A DNA stretch of 64,000 nucleotides from Streptomyces sp. MA5143a. Lineage in GTDB: Bacteria; Actinomycetota; Actinomycetes; Streptomycetales; Streptomycetaceae. The number at the start of each line of letters is the position of its first letter. The stretch's first letter is position 1. Of the stretch, positions 50,318 to 60,590 are shown piece after piece. The notes beneath the pieces were generated by a model. It did not search any database. It was given only the letters and a program-made list of their open reading frames with translations, and was not told the origin of the DNA. The stretch is taken from assembly GCF_900290235.1 (NCBI RefSeq), contig NZ_OLMK01000050.1, positions 246,948-310,947 on the forward strand. The letters are read 5' to 3'. The translations under genes and the position numbers were made by a program.

Positions 50318-51801
50318 ACCGCACGACCCTGTCCCTGATCGCCGGCACGACCGCCCTCGCCGCCGTCACCGGTTTCGCCGTGCTCAGCGCGCCCGACGCC
50401 TCCGGCGGCGGCCCCGCCGTCGAGGCGGCCGCCCAACTCCCCGTGGAGCGCACGAGTCTGCTCTGCCCCCGGCCGAGCTCCTCGGACATCGCCGAGACCG
50501 CGTACACGTCCTTCACTCCCGTCACCAAGGGCGCCTCCGGCAAGGGCGGCGCGCAACTGGCCTCCGCCGGCGAGGAGTCGGCGGACAGCGGCGGGAAGGG
50601 CAAGAAGGCCAAGCCCGTCCTGGAGCCGAAGGAGCCGGGCAAGCCCGCCACCGGGAGCACCGACGGAGGCGACGCGCCCGCGCTGATCGGCACGGCCGAG
50701 GGGAAGTTCGCGCCCGGCTGGACCGTCCAGGAGACCACCGAGGTCGCCGCAGGCACCGGCCGTGGCCTGCTCGGCGTCAACTGCACCGCCCCGGACACGC
50801 AGTTCTGGTTCCCGGGCGTCAGCACGGCCGCCGGCCGCACCGACTACGTCCACCTCACCAACCCGGACGACGCGGCGGCCGTCGTCGACATCGAGCTGTA
50901 CGGCAAGGACGGCGAGCTGAAGTCGACGGTGGGGGAGGGCATCACGGTCCGGCCCCGCTCCACCGAACCCGTCCTGCTGTCGACGCTCACCACGGAGAAG
51001 CAGGCCGACCTCACGATCCACGTCAGCGTCCGCAGCGGTCGCGTCGGCGCCGCCGTGCAGGCCCTCGACGGCAAGCAGGGCGGCGACTGGCTGGCCGCCG
51101 CGGCCGACCCGGCCGCCACCGCGGTCCTCCCCGGCATCCCCGAGGACGCCACGTCCGTCCGGCTGATCGCCTTCACCCCCGGTGACACCGACGCCGACCT
51201 GAAGCTCCGGCTCGCCTCGCCGTCCGGGACGATCACCCCGGCCGGCAGCGAGACCCTGCACGTCAAGGCGGGGATGACGGCGACGGCCGACCTCGGCGCC
51301 ATCACCCGGGGCGAAGCCGGCTCGCTCCTGCTGAGCCCCACCGACGAGTCGATCCCGGTGGTGGCCGCCCTCCGCGTCGTCCGCGGCAAGGGCGCCGACC
51401 AGGAAACGGCGTTCATCCCGGCGACCCGTCCCGTCGGCAAGCGCGCCACGGTCGCCGACAACCGCGCCAAGGGCACCACCCTCGCCCTGACCGCCCCCGG
51501 CCGCACCGCCAAGGTCAAGGTGACGGCATCCGCGGGCGGCTCCGCCGGTGAGCCCACGACGAAGACGTTCACGATCAAGGCGGGCACCACGCAGAACGTG
51601 GAGTTCCCGGTCCCGGCGGGTCTGAAGGGCCCCTACGCCCTCACCGTGGAACCCCTCACCGCCACCCCCGTCTACGCCTCACGCACCCTGGAGTCCAAGG
51701 TCGACGCCATCCCCGCCTTCACCATCCAGACCCTCCCCGACGACCGGGGAACGGTGGCGGTCCCCCAGGCCCACGAGGACGTGGCGGTACTCCAGGACTA
51801 G
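50314..51801 (+). CDS. DUF5719 exported protein coupled to the glycosyltransferase
   Basis: 495 residues from GTG 50314, overlapping the glycosyltransferase stop (GTGA). N-terminal signal/anchor (LSLIAGTTALAAVTGFAVL), a Lys/Glu-rich linker (about 65-125), then repeated beta-sandwich modules (FWFPGVSTAAGRTDYVHLTNPDDAAAVVDIELYGKDG and a later copy LRLASPSGTITPAG). Two cysteines (LLCPRP, GVNCTAP) may bridge. Translational coupling suggests it works with the glycosyltransferase, perhaps as an extracytoplasmic partner of its loop domain. No enzymatic motif. Confidence 0.85.
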   Translation: MNRTTLSLIAGTTALAAVTGFAVLSAPDASGGGPAVEAAAQLPVERTSLLCPRPSSSDIAETAYTSFTPVTKGASGKGGAQLASAGEESADSGGKGKKAKPVLEPKEPGKPATGSTDGGDAPALIGTAEGKFAPGWTVQETTEVAAGTGRGLLGVNCTAPDTQFWFPGVSTAAGRTDYVHLTNPDDAAAVVDIELYGKDGELKSTVGEGITVRPRSTEPVLLSTLTTEKQADLTIHVSVRSGRVGAAVQALDGKQGGDWLAAAADPAATAVLPGIPEDATSVRLIAFTPGDTDADLKLRLASPSGTITPAGSETLHVKAGMTATADLGAITRGEAGSLLLSPTDESIPVVAALRVVRGKGADQETAFIPATRPVGKRATVADNRAKGTTLALTAPGRTAKVKVTASAGGSAGEPTTKTFTIKAGTTQNVEFPVPAGLKGPYALTVEPLTATPVYASRTLESKVDAIPAFTIQTLPDDRGTVAVPQAHEDVAVLQD

Positions 51802-51851
51802 GGGGCCTCAGGGGTGGCGGGGACGCCCTCTCCCGGGCGTACCCGGCGGGG

Positions 51852-52307
51852 TCAGTCCTCCCCGTATCGGGGATCCACGGTCTCCGGGTTGAGCCCCAGC
51901 AGCTCGGCGACCTGCTCCACGACCACCTCGTGCACCAGCGCCGCCCGTTCGTCCCGCCCCTTCGTCCGGATCTCCACCGGCCGCCGGTACACCACCACCC
52001 GCGCGACCCGCCCCTCCCGCGCCGGCACGATCCCGCCGAGCGGTACCGCCTCGTCGTTCCACACCCCGTCCCCCGGCCCGTCCAGCCGCGGCACCTCCAG
52101 GACGAGGAAGTCGATGTCGGCCAGCTGCGGCCACCGCCGCTCCAGCCGCTCCACGGAGTCCTGCACGAGGTCGGCGAAGACCTCCGCGCGACTCGCCGCG
52201 AGCGGCACCTGCGGCGGCGCGATGGGGCCGCGCATCCCCCGGCCGTGCCGATCACGACGGCGGGGCCCGGGTGCGGAGGCGGCGGGCGGCGGTACGAGGT
52301 TGTCCAT
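51852..52307 (-). CDS. Zincin-like metallopeptidase-family protein (DUF1025 type), altered HExxH
   Basis: 151 residues from ATG 52307. The C-terminal 100 residues match the minimal zincin family: FADLVQDSVERLERRWPQLADIDFLVLEVP, RVARVVVYRRPVEIRTKGRDE, then ALVHEVVVEQVAELLGLNPETVDPRYGED. The position of HExxH reads HEVVV, so the second zinc histidine is valine. The fold is probably kept but peptidase activity is doubtful. The N-terminal 50 residues are Pro/Arg-rich. Diverges from DUF3499; mycobacteria keep the same neighbour pair (Rv3258c-Rv3259). Confidence 0.85.
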   Translation of the reverse strand: MDNLVPPPAASAPGPRRRDRHGRGMRGPIAPPQVPLAASRAEVFADLVQDSVERLERRWPQLADIDFLVLEVPRLDGPGDGVWNDEAVPLGGIVPAREGRVARVVVYRRPVEIRTKGRDERAALVHEVVVEQVAELLGLNPETVDPRYGED

Positions 52308-52652
52308 CACCTGTGAAGCGTAGTCCTCACGAGGTGCGCGCGCCCGGCTCCACACCCCGCGCCGCACGCCCGCTCCGACACCGCTGACCTGGTACGTCCA
52401 ACCGGCGCGCCGAACGCGGGTGCCCCGCAGGGTCGTACGGCCCGACGCCGGATGACCAATCAAGCCAAGGTTGGGCTCGAATCCGTTCTCTCCCGGACCC
52501 ACGAACTCACATCAAATGACCTGGTTTGTTGCGATAATTGAGCGCCTTTCGAGCCGTTCGGGATTCCGGACGGGGGGTTACTCGCAGGTCAGCGAGGTGG
52601 GTTCGGAGAGGCGTGTGGGGCGTCTCACACCACGACACGGGGGAGTGACCTG
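52308..52652. other. Divergent promoter region zincin-like / DUF3499
   Basis: 345 nt without a gene. GC is lower around 52500-52560 (TTTGTTGCGATAATTGAG), where the promoters probably lie. A small hairpin GTGTGGGGCGTCTCACAC (52614-52631) sits just before the DUF3499 ribosome site and may modulate its translation. Confidence 0.4.
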
Positions 52653-53075
52653 GTGGAGAGTCGTCGCGGCCCGCTCAAGAGTGCGGTACCGTCCAACGTC
52701 GTGAGCCCTGTACGTCGCTGTTCGCGCACCGCTTGCGGCCGTCCCGCCGTCGCGACGCTGACGTACGTCTACGCCGACTCGACCGCGGTCCTCGGCCCGC
52801 TCGCCACCTACGCCGAACCCCACTGCTACGACCTGTGCGCCGAGCACTCCGAACGCCTCACCGCCCCGCGCGGCTGGGAGGTCGTCCGACTGCTGGACGC
52901 CTCGGCCCCCGCCCGCCCCAGCGGTGACGACCTGGAAGCGCTCGCCAACGCCGTGCGTGAGGCGGCCCGCCCGCAGCAGCGCGCCGCGGAGGCCGGCGGC
53001 GGTGCCCGCACGGCCGACCCGATGGAGGTGGCCCGCCGAGGTCACCTCCGCGTCCTGCGCTCACCCGACAACTGA
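52653..53075 (+). CDS. DUF3499 family protein
   Basis: 140 residues from GTG 52653 (GGGGAG upstream); GTG 52701 is an alternative. Conserved actinobacterial protein: VRRCSRTACGRPAVATLTYVYADSTAVLGPL, then PHCYDLCAEHSERLTAPRGWEVVRL. The arrangement C-x4-C and C-x3-C-x2-H suggests a zinc ribbon. The C-terminal 50 residues are Ala/Arg-rich and poorly conserved. Function unknown; ortholog of mycobacterial Rv3258c located between whiB2 and the phosphomannomutase gene. Confidence 0.88.
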   Translation: MESRRGPLKSAVPSNVVSPVRRCSRTACGRPAVATLTYVYADSTAVLGPLATYAEPHCYDLCAEHSERLTAPRGWEVVRLLDASAPARPSGDDLEALANAVREAARPQQRAAEAGGGARTADPMEVARRGHLRVLRSPDN

Positions 53076-53206
53076 CACCCCGTTCGGTGGCGTTGCCGCC
53101 GGTCCCGCGGTGCTCCATGTCCGTCGCCGTCGCCCACACACGGTCGGCCGTAACACCGGCCGGGTAGTTTGGGGCGATCCGGTGAGGACTTCAGGAGGGT
53201 TTGGCC

Positions 53207-54571
53207 GTGGCTGCTGATCTGTCGACGATCGTGAAGGCGTACGACGTACGCGGTGTGGTCCCGGACCAGTGGGACGAGCCCCTGGCCGAACTCCTCGGCG
53301 CCGCCTTCGCCCAGGTCACCGCAGCGGACGCCCTCGTGATCGGTCACGACATGCGGCCCTCCTCGCCCGGCCTCTCCCGCGCCTTCGCCCGCGGCGCGGC
53401 GGCCCGCGGCGTGCATGTGACCGAGATCGGCCTCTGCTCGACGGACCAGCTCTACTACGCGTCCGGCGCGCTCGACCTGCCCGGCGCGATGTTCACCGCC
53501 TCGCACAACCCCGCCCAGTACAACGGCATCAAGATGTGCCGCGCGGGCGCCGCCCCCGTCGGCCAGGACACCGGCCTCGCCGACATCCGCGCCCTCGCCG
53601 AGACCTGGAGCGAGTCCGGGGCGCCCGCACCGGCCGCGACCCCGGGAACGATCACCCGGCGCGACACGCTGGAGGACTACGCGGCGTACCTGCGCGGCCT
53701 GGTCGACCTCACCGCGATCCGCCCCCTGAAGGTCGTCGTCGACGCGGGCAACGGCATGGGCGGTCACACGGTCCCCACGGTCTTCGCCGGCCTGCCCCTC
53801 GACCTCGTCCCGATGTACTTCGAACTGGACGGCACGTTCCCCAACCACGAGGCCAACCCCCTCGACCCGGCGAACATCGTCGACCTCCAGCAGCGCGTCC
53901 GCGAGGAAGGCGCCGACCTCGGCATCGCCTTCGACGGCGACGCCGACCGCTGCTTCGTCGTCGACGAGCGGGGCAACCCCGTATCGCCGTCCGCGATCAC
54001 CGCCCTGGTCGCCTCACGCGAACTCGCCAAGCACGGCGGCAAGGGCACGGTCATCCACAACCTGATCACCTCCTGGTCCGTCCCCGAGGTCGTCCGGGAG
54101 TGCGGCGGCACCCCCGTGCGCACCCGCGTCGGCCACTCCTTCATCAAGGCCGAGATGGCCCGCAGCGGCGCGATCTTCGGTGGCGAGCACTCCGCCCACT
54201 ACTACTTCGCCGACTTCTGGAACGCCGACACGGGCATGCTGGCCGCGCTCCACGTCCTCGCGGCCCTCGGCGGCCAGGACGGCCCCCTCTCCGGCCTCGT
54301 CGCCCAGTACGACCGCTACGTGGGCTCCGGCGAGATCAACTCCACCGTCGCCGACCAGACCGCCCGCCTCGCCGCCGTGAGGGCCGCCTACGCGGGCCAG
54401 GACGGCCTGACCCTGGACGAGCTCGACGGCCTCACCGTGTCCTGCGCGGACTGGTGGTTCAACGTCCGCCCCTCCAACACGGAGCCCCTCCTCCGCCTGA
54501 ACGCCGAAGCCCGCGACGAGACGACGATGGCCAAGCTCCGCGACGAGGTCCTGGCGATCATCCGAGGGTGA
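53207..54571 (+). CDS. manB: Phosphomannomutase/phosphoglucomutase
   Basis: 454 residues from GTG 53207, 7 nt after AGGAGGG (a TTG at 53201 is too close). Interconverts mannose-6-phosphate and mannose-1-phosphate. Four alpha-D-phosphohexomutase domains: phosphoserine loop GAMFTASHNPAQYNGIK, metal loop FDGDADRCFVVDE, sugar-binding GGEHSAHYYF, and phosphate-binding RPSNTEPLLRLNAEA. ManB, ManA and a nucleotidyltransferase provide GDP-mannose for polyprenyl-phosphate mannose and protein O-glycosylation, on which phage phiC31 reception depends in S. coelicolor. TAGTTT at 53165 is a -10 candidate. Confidence 0.96.
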   Translation: MAADLSTIVKAYDVRGVVPDQWDEPLAELLGAAFAQVTAADALVIGHDMRPSSPGLSRAFARGAAARGVHVTEIGLCSTDQLYYASGALDLPGAMFTASHNPAQYNGIKMCRAGAAPVGQDTGLADIRALAETWSESGAPAPAATPGTITRRDTLEDYAAYLRGLVDLTAIRPLKVVVDAGNGMGGHTVPTVFAGLPLDLVPMYFELDGTFPNHEANPLDPANIVDLQQRVREEGADLGIAFDGDADRCFVVDERGNPVSPSAITALVASRELAKHGGKGTVIHNLITSWSVPEVVRECGGTPVRTRVGHSFIKAEMARSGAIFGGEHSAHYYFADFWNADTGMLAALHVLAALGGQDGPLSGLVAQYDRYVGSGEINSTVADQTARLAAVRAAYAGQDGLTLDELDGLTVSCADWWFNVRPSNTEPLLRLNAEARDETTMAKLRDEVLAIIRG

Positions 54572-54602
54572 CCGCGTCTCCCTCGCGGACGCCGGGCCCC
54601 GC

Positions 54603-54653
54603 CCGGCACGGTGAGGGCGGCCCTGCCCCCGTCCGGCGCGGTGAGGGCCGCCC
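54603..54653. repeat. Two-copy 30-bp repeat downstream of manB
   Basis: A 21-nt core appears at 54603 (beginning CCGGCACGGTGAGGGCGGCC) and at 54633 (CCGGCGCGGTGAGGGCCGCC) with two differences, 30 bp apart, starting about 30 nt after the manB stop. Confidence 0.65.
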
Positions 54654-54857
54654 GCACGGCCGGTCCGGACCCCCCACGGTCCCGCCCGGCAGGCACAACC
54701 CCGCCACCGGGCCGGGCTCCCCACCGGGCAAGGCCCCGCCCCACACGGCCCGGACGCCCTGCCCAACCCCGGCGCGGACCCCCGCCCGGCGGTACGCTGA
54801 CCAGGCCGCACCGCACAACCCCGGACACCAGAACCCCGCCCCCGAAGGGACCCCGAC

Positions 54858-55028
54858 ATGCCGCTCGAAGCCGGCCTCCTGGAGATCCTCGCCTGCCCGG
54901 CGTGCCACGCCCCCCTCACCGAGGAGGACACCGAGCTGACCTGCACCGGTCAGGACTGCGGCCTCGCCTACCCCATCCGCGACGGCATCCCCGTCCTCCT
55001 CGTCGACGAGGCCCGCCGCCCGGCGTGA
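54858..55028 (+). CDS. Trm112-family zinc-ribbon protein
   Basis: 56 residues from ATG 54858 with AAGGGA 7 nt upstream; easily missed because of its size. Trm112p-like fold: LLEILACPACHAPL (CxxC), ELTCTGQDCGLAYPIRDGIPVLL (second Cys pair, then the family's YPIRDGIPVLL signature). In eukaryotes Trm112 activates methyltransferases; in bacteria the role is unsettled, though deinococcal and other homologs are linked to lipid or glycan enzymes. It lies between manB and the SIS-domain gene and is probably part of the same operon. Confidence 0.9.
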   Translation: MPLEAGLLEILACPACHAPLTEEDTELTCTGQDCGLAYPIRDGIPVLLVDEARRPA

Positions 55029-55138
55029 ACCCCCACCCGGGCCCCGGCTCCGGGCACCGCAAGGCGTAACCCCGCGCGGGTAGGGAAACCCGACGCGAAG
55101 GCGAAAAAGGGCACCCGGCGAATCGGAGGCTGCCGCCC

Positions 55139-56266
55139 ATGCTCGACGAATCGCTGCTAGACACCCCCGACGCCCTGTCGGAGGCCGACCGGGGCGGCCT
55201 GCTCCGCGGCGCCGCCGAGGCCGGCGCCCGGGTCCGCACGGCCATCCGCCTCGGCACCGAGGCCGGCATCGCCGACCTCAAACCCGACGGCCGCCCCCGC
55301 GCCCTCATGGTCGCGGGCCCCGGCATGGCCCCCGCCGGCGTCGCCGACCTGCTCGGCGCCCTCGCCGGCTCCAGCTGCCCGATCACCCGCATCCACCCCA
55401 CCGGCGTGGCCCCCGCCGGAGGCGCCCTCCGCTGGGACCTCCCCGGCTGGGCCGGCTCGGTCGACCTCCTCCTGATCGCCACCGCCGACGGCACCGAACC
55501 CGGCCTGTCGCTCCTGGTCGACCAGGCCTACCGCCGCGGCTGCACCGTCGTGGCCGTCGCCCCGCCCCGCACTCCCGTCGCCGAGGCGATGGAGGGCTCC
55601 CGCGGCCTGTTCGTACCGATGGCGACCGCCCCGTACGAGCTGGAGGTGCCCCTCGGCGCCGCCGCCCCCGGCATCCTGTGGGCCCTGCTCACCCCGATGC
55701 TGGCGCTCCTCGACCGCATGGGCCTCGTCGCCGCCGACCGGGACGCCCTGGCGAAGGTCGCCGACCGCCTCGACCAGGTCGCCGAGCGCTGTGGCCCCGC
55801 CATCGCCACGTACAGCAACCCCGCCAAGACGCTCGCCGCCGAGTTCGCCGACGCGCTCCCGCTGATCTGGACAGAGGGCCAGGCCGCGGGCCCCGTGGGC
55901 CGCCGCTTCGCCTCCGCGCTCGCCGAGCTCGCGGGCCGCCCCGCCCTCGCCGCACAGCTCCCCGAGGCCCTCGCCTCCCACGCGGTGGTGCTGTCCGGCC
56001 CCCTGGCCGCGAGCGCCGACCCCGAGGCATTCTTCCGCGACCGCGTCGAGGAACCACCCGCCCTCCACGCGCGCGTGCTCCTCCTGCGCGACCGGCCCAC
56101 CGGCGGACTGAGCGCCGCCTCGGCCGCCCGCGAGCTGGCCCTCGGCCACGAGACCGCGATCAGCGAGCTGGAACCCGAGGAGGGCAGCGACCTGGAGACC
56201 CTCGCGGAGATGATCGCCATCACGGATTTCGCCGCCGTTTACCTGTCGCTCGCCTCGGGAGCCTGA
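55139..56266 (+). CDS. SIS-domain protein (phosphosugar isomerase-like)
   Basis: 375 residues from ATG 55139 with CGGAGG upstream. Two sugar-isomerase folds in tandem, the arrangement of bifunctional phosphoglucose/phosphomannose isomerases: first domain ALMVAGPGMAPAGVADLLGALAG and VDLLLIATADGTEPGLSLLVDQAYRRGCTVVAVAPP, second domain around LPLIWTEGQAAGPVGRRFASALAEL. Usual SIS Ser/Thr phosphate loops are weak (ATADGTEPG), so catalysis is uncertain. Ortholog of mycobacterial Rv3256c, always between pmmB/manB and manA. A helper or regulator of mannose-6-phosphate metabolism is inferred. Confidence 0.85.
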   Translation: MLDESLLDTPDALSEADRGGLLRGAAEAGARVRTAIRLGTEAGIADLKPDGRPRALMVAGPGMAPAGVADLLGALAGSSCPITRIHPTGVAPAGGALRWDLPGWAGSVDLLLIATADGTEPGLSLLVDQAYRRGCTVVAVAPPRTPVAEAMEGSRGLFVPMATAPYELEVPLGAAAPGILWALLTPMLALLDRMGLVAADRDALAKVADRLDQVAERCGPAIATYSNPAKTLAAEFADALPLIWTEGQAAGPVGRRFASALAELAGRPALAAQLPEALASHAVVLSGPLAASADPEAFFRDRVEEPPALHARVLLLRDRPTGGLSAASAARELALGHETAISELEPEEGSDLETLAEMIAITDFAAVYLSLASGA

Positions 56267-56320
56267 TCCTTACCTGGCCCCGGCAGACCCCCGAACGGCG
56301 TACGGAGAAGAACACACACC

Positions 56321-57472
56321 ATGGACCGCCTCGACAACACCATCCGCCCCTACGCCTGGGGCTCGACCACCGCCATCCCCCACCTCCTCGGCGTGGCCCC
56401 CACCGGCGAACCGCAGGCGGAGATGTGGATGGGCGCCCACCCCGGCGCCCCCTCGCGCACCGCGCGCGGCCCCCTCACCGAGGTGATCGACGAGGCACCC
56501 GAACGCGAGCTGGGCCCCCGCACCGTCGCCAAGTTCGGCCCCCGACTGCCGTTCCTCCTGAAGATCCTCGCCGCCGGCGCCCCCCTCTCCCTCCAGGTCC
56601 ACCCCGACCTCGAACAGGCCAGGGAGGGCTACGAGGACGAGGAGAGCCGCGGCATCCCCGTCGACGCGGGCCACCGCAACTACAAGGACGCCAACCACAA
56701 GCCCGAACTGATCTGCGCCCTCACGGAGTTCGACGGCCTCTGCGGCTTCCGCGACCCGCTGCGCGCCGCCGACCTGCTCGCCGGCCTCGATGCCGACTCC
56801 CTCAAGCCGTACGTCGACCTCCTGCACGCCCACCCCGAAGAGGCCGCACTGCGCGAGGTGTTGACGGCCGTCCTGAGCGCCGACCCCGAGGCGATGGCCG
56901 AGACGGTCACCGAGGCCGCGGCCGCCTGCGCACGGCTCGGCGGCGACTACGCCCCGTACGCCGACATCGCCCACCACTACCCGGGCGACCCCGGCGTCAT
57001 CGCCGCCATGCTGCTCAACCACGTACGCCTACAGCCCGGCGAGGCCCTCTTCCTCGGCGCCGGCATCCCGCACGCCTACCTCGACGGCCTCGGCGTCGAG
57101 ATCATGGCCAACTCCGACAACGTCCTGCGCTGCGGCCTCACCCCCAAGCACGTCGACGTCCCCGAACTGCTGCGCGTCGTCCGCTTCGAGGCGACCGACC
57201 CGGGCGTCCTGCGCCCCGAGGCGACCCCCGACGGCGAGGAGGTCTACGCGACCCCCATCGACGAGTTCCGCCTCTCCCGCTACGTCCTCCCCGAGGCCAC
57301 CGCCCCGCACGACCTCACCCTCCCGACCCCGCAGATCCTGCTCTGCACGGCCGGTTCCGTACGGGCGGGCGAACACACCCTCGCCCCCGGCCAGTCCGTG
57401 TTCGTACCGGCCGACGACAAGGCCGAGGTGTCCGGACCGGGCACCGTCTTCCGTGCCACGGTCGTCGCGTGA
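56321..57472 (+). CDS. manA: Mannose-6-phosphate isomerase, class I
   Basis: 383 residues from ATG 56321. Zinc cupin enzyme converting fructose-6-phosphate to mannose-6-phosphate. Signatures: IRPYAWGSTTAIPHLLG, EMWMGAHPGAPS, PFLLKILAAGAPLSLQVHPDLEQA (zinc Gln and His), YKDANHKPELICALTEFDGLCGF (zinc Glu), and AGIPHAYLDGLGVEIMANSDNVLRCGLTPKHVDV. It follows the SIS gene by 54 nt and begins the GDP-mannose route completed by ManB and the 40255 protein. Confidence 0.96.
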   Translation: MDRLDNTIRPYAWGSTTAIPHLLGVAPTGEPQAEMWMGAHPGAPSRTARGPLTEVIDEAPERELGPRTVAKFGPRLPFLLKILAAGAPLSLQVHPDLEQAREGYEDEESRGIPVDAGHRNYKDANHKPELICALTEFDGLCGFRDPLRAADLLAGLDADSLKPYVDLLHAHPEEAALREVLTAVLSADPEAMAETVTEAAAACARLGGDYAPYADIAHHYPGDPGVIAAMLLNHVRLQPGEALFLGAGIPHAYLDGLGVEIMANSDNVLRCGLTPKHVDVPELLRVVRFEATDPGVLRPEATPDGEEVYATPIDEFRLSRYVLPEATAPHDLTLPTPQILLCTAGSVRAGEHTLAPGQSVFVPADDKAEVSGPGTVFRATVVA

Positions 57473-57638
57473 ACGGCGTGACCCCCTCCTGATCCACGAC
57501 CCGGCGCACCGACACCGGACCGGGCTGCAACAATGCCCCCTGCAAAAGGCGGGCAAAGCCCGGCCGGTGACGGACGGAAGCGTGGGTACCCATGCCCATG
57601 CACAGACACATGCGTAGGCGAAGGGACACCCCGGACAG

Positions 57639-58616
57639 ATGAGCGCGTCAGGCGGCACCAAGGCGATCGTGGCGGCACTCGGCGCCAACCTCGCCATCGC
57701 GGCAGCGAAGTTCGTGGCGTTCCTTTTCAGTGGCTCGTCCTCGATGCTCGCCGAGTCCGTGCACTCCCTCGCCGACTCCGGCAACCAGGCCCTGCTCCTC
57801 CTCGGCGGCAAGCAGGCCAAGCGCGAGGCCACCCCGCAGCACCCCTTCGGGTACGGCCGCGAGCGCTACATCTACGCCTTCCTCGTCTCGATCGTCCTCT
57901 TCTCCGTCGGCGGCATGTTCGCCCTCTACGAGGGCTACGAGAAGATCAAGGACCCGCACGAGATCGACCACTGGTACTGGCCGGTCGGCGTCCTCGTCTT
58001 CGCGATCATCGCCGAGTCGTTCTCCTTCCGGACCGCCATCAAGGAGTCCAACACCCTCCGCGGCAAGAAGTCCTGGACGCAGTTCATCCGCCACGCCAAG
58101 GCCCCCGAGCTGCCCGTCGTGCTCCTGGAGGACCTCGGCGCGCTCGTCGGCCTGATCCTCGCCCTCGGCGGCGTCGGCCTCGCCCTGCTCACCGGCGACG
58201 GCGTCTGGGACGGCATCGGCACCCTCTGCATCGGCGCCCTGCTCATCCTCATCGCGATCATCCTCGCCGCCGAGACCAAGTCCCTCCTCCTCGGCGAGTC
58301 CGCCGGCGCCGAGGACGTCGAGAAGATCGCCGCGGCCGTCGTCGACGGCGACACCGTCACCCGCGTCATCCACATGCGCACCCTCCACCTCGGCCCCGAG
58401 GAACTCCTCGTCGCCGCCAAGATCGCCGTCCAGCACGACGACACCGCCGCCGAGGTGGCGAACGCCATCAACGCCGCCGAGGCCCGCATCCGCGAGGCCG
58501 TCCCGATCGCCCGCGTCATCTACCTGGAACCCGACATCTACAGCGAGGCCGAGGCCGCCAAGGGCCCCGACGCCGACGCCACCCCCGGCGGCCCCGCCCC
58601 GACCGCCGAGCACTGA
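57639..58616 (+). CDS. Cation diffusion facilitator-family transporter
   Basis: 325 residues from ATG 57639. Six transmembrane helices: TM1 IVAALGANLAIAAAKFVAFLF, TM2 with metal site SVHSLADSGNQALLLLG (HxxxD), TM3 YIYAFLVSIVLFSVGGMFALY, TM4 WPVGVLVFAIIAESFSF, TM5 LEDLGALVGLILALGGVGLAL, where the usual HxxxD is ExxGA/D-like, TM6 LCIGALLILIAIILAAETKSLLLGE. The YEGYEKIKDP and FGYGRERY motifs place it in the SLC30A9-like branch. C-terminal cytoplasmic domain. Likely exports Zn or another divalent cation; substrate uncertain because of the altered TM5 site. Confidence 0.9.
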   Translation: MSASGGTKAIVAALGANLAIAAAKFVAFLFSGSSSMLAESVHSLADSGNQALLLLGGKQAKREATPQHPFGYGRERYIYAFLVSIVLFSVGGMFALYEGYEKIKDPHEIDHWYWPVGVLVFAIIAESFSFRTAIKESNTLRGKKSWTQFIRHAKAPELPVVLLEDLGALVGLILALGGVGLALLTGDGVWDGIGTLCIGALLILIAIILAAETKSLLLGESAGAEDVEKIAAAVVDGDTVTRVIHMRTLHLGPEELLVAAKIAVQHDDTAAEVANAINAAEARIREAVPIARVIYLEPDIYSEAEAAKGPDADATPGGPAPTAEH

Positions 58617-58635
58617 CCCACGCACCCGCAGGACC

Positions 58636-58662
58636 GGGCCCGCCGCATCACACGGCGGGCCC
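58636..58662 (+). terminator. Rho-independent terminator of the CDF gene
   Basis: GGGCCCGCCG pairs with CGGCGGGCCC over a 7-nt loop and is followed by TTTC. Confidence 0.85.
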
Positions 58663-58990
58663 TTTCCCGTCACGGGCCACGCCCCGCCGCACCGCCGACA
58701 CCCCAGGCCAGGGCCCTACGAGCCTCCGCCACGCCTCGGCGGAGGCCTGATCCCTCTCCAGGCGGACTGGGGCCGCACGGGTCGACCGGTGTAGCTTGGG
58801 ACGGAGCCAGACGTCGCTGCTGATGGCGGTCGGGCGGTCCCATCGAGGACCGACCGAGGGAGAGAGGGCCTCCGACGGACTGCGCTGCGCGCACGCGGGC
58901 ATGCCTGTGTCCTCTTCGGGCACCCCTGTGTCCGCCGCCGCGCAGACCAGCCCTACCCACCCTCGACCCGACACCGAGGAGCAGCTCCCA
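58663..58990 (+). other. 5' region of sahH
   Basis: 328 nt. The reading frame of sahH stays open upstream, but no start has a ribosome site except ATG 58991 (GAGGAG). GTAGCTTGG (about 58792) may include a -10. I searched by eye for the S-adenosylhomocysteine riboswitch consensus and found only the degenerate TCCGACGGACTGCGCTGC, which does not match well. Promoter and leader structure remain unassigned. Confidence 0.4.
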
Positions 58991-60448
<1,458 letters not shown>

Positions 60449-60498
60449 TCAGGTACTGATCACCGCACACCCGCTGACGTACCCTGCGGCAGCTCACA

Positions 60499-60533
60499 GG
60501 CAGGCCCCCGCACCCCCGTGCCGGGGGCCTGCC
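60499..60533 (+). terminator. Rho-independent-type terminator of sahH
   Basis: GGCAGGCCCCCG (60499-60510) pairs with CGGGGGCCTGCC (60522-60533), with inner CAC/GTG pairing. Confidence 0.85.
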
Positions 60534-60590
60534 CGTTCGGCCCGTGGCACGCCCACCGGCCGGATCAGCCCGTCACGACTCAGGACGCCC

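Noticed and set aside
58663..58990. S-adenosylhomocysteine riboswitch before sahH
   Set aside because: Only a degenerate match to the conserved core; I could not fold the required pseudoknot by eye. A covariance-model search for the SAH riboswitch family would decide.
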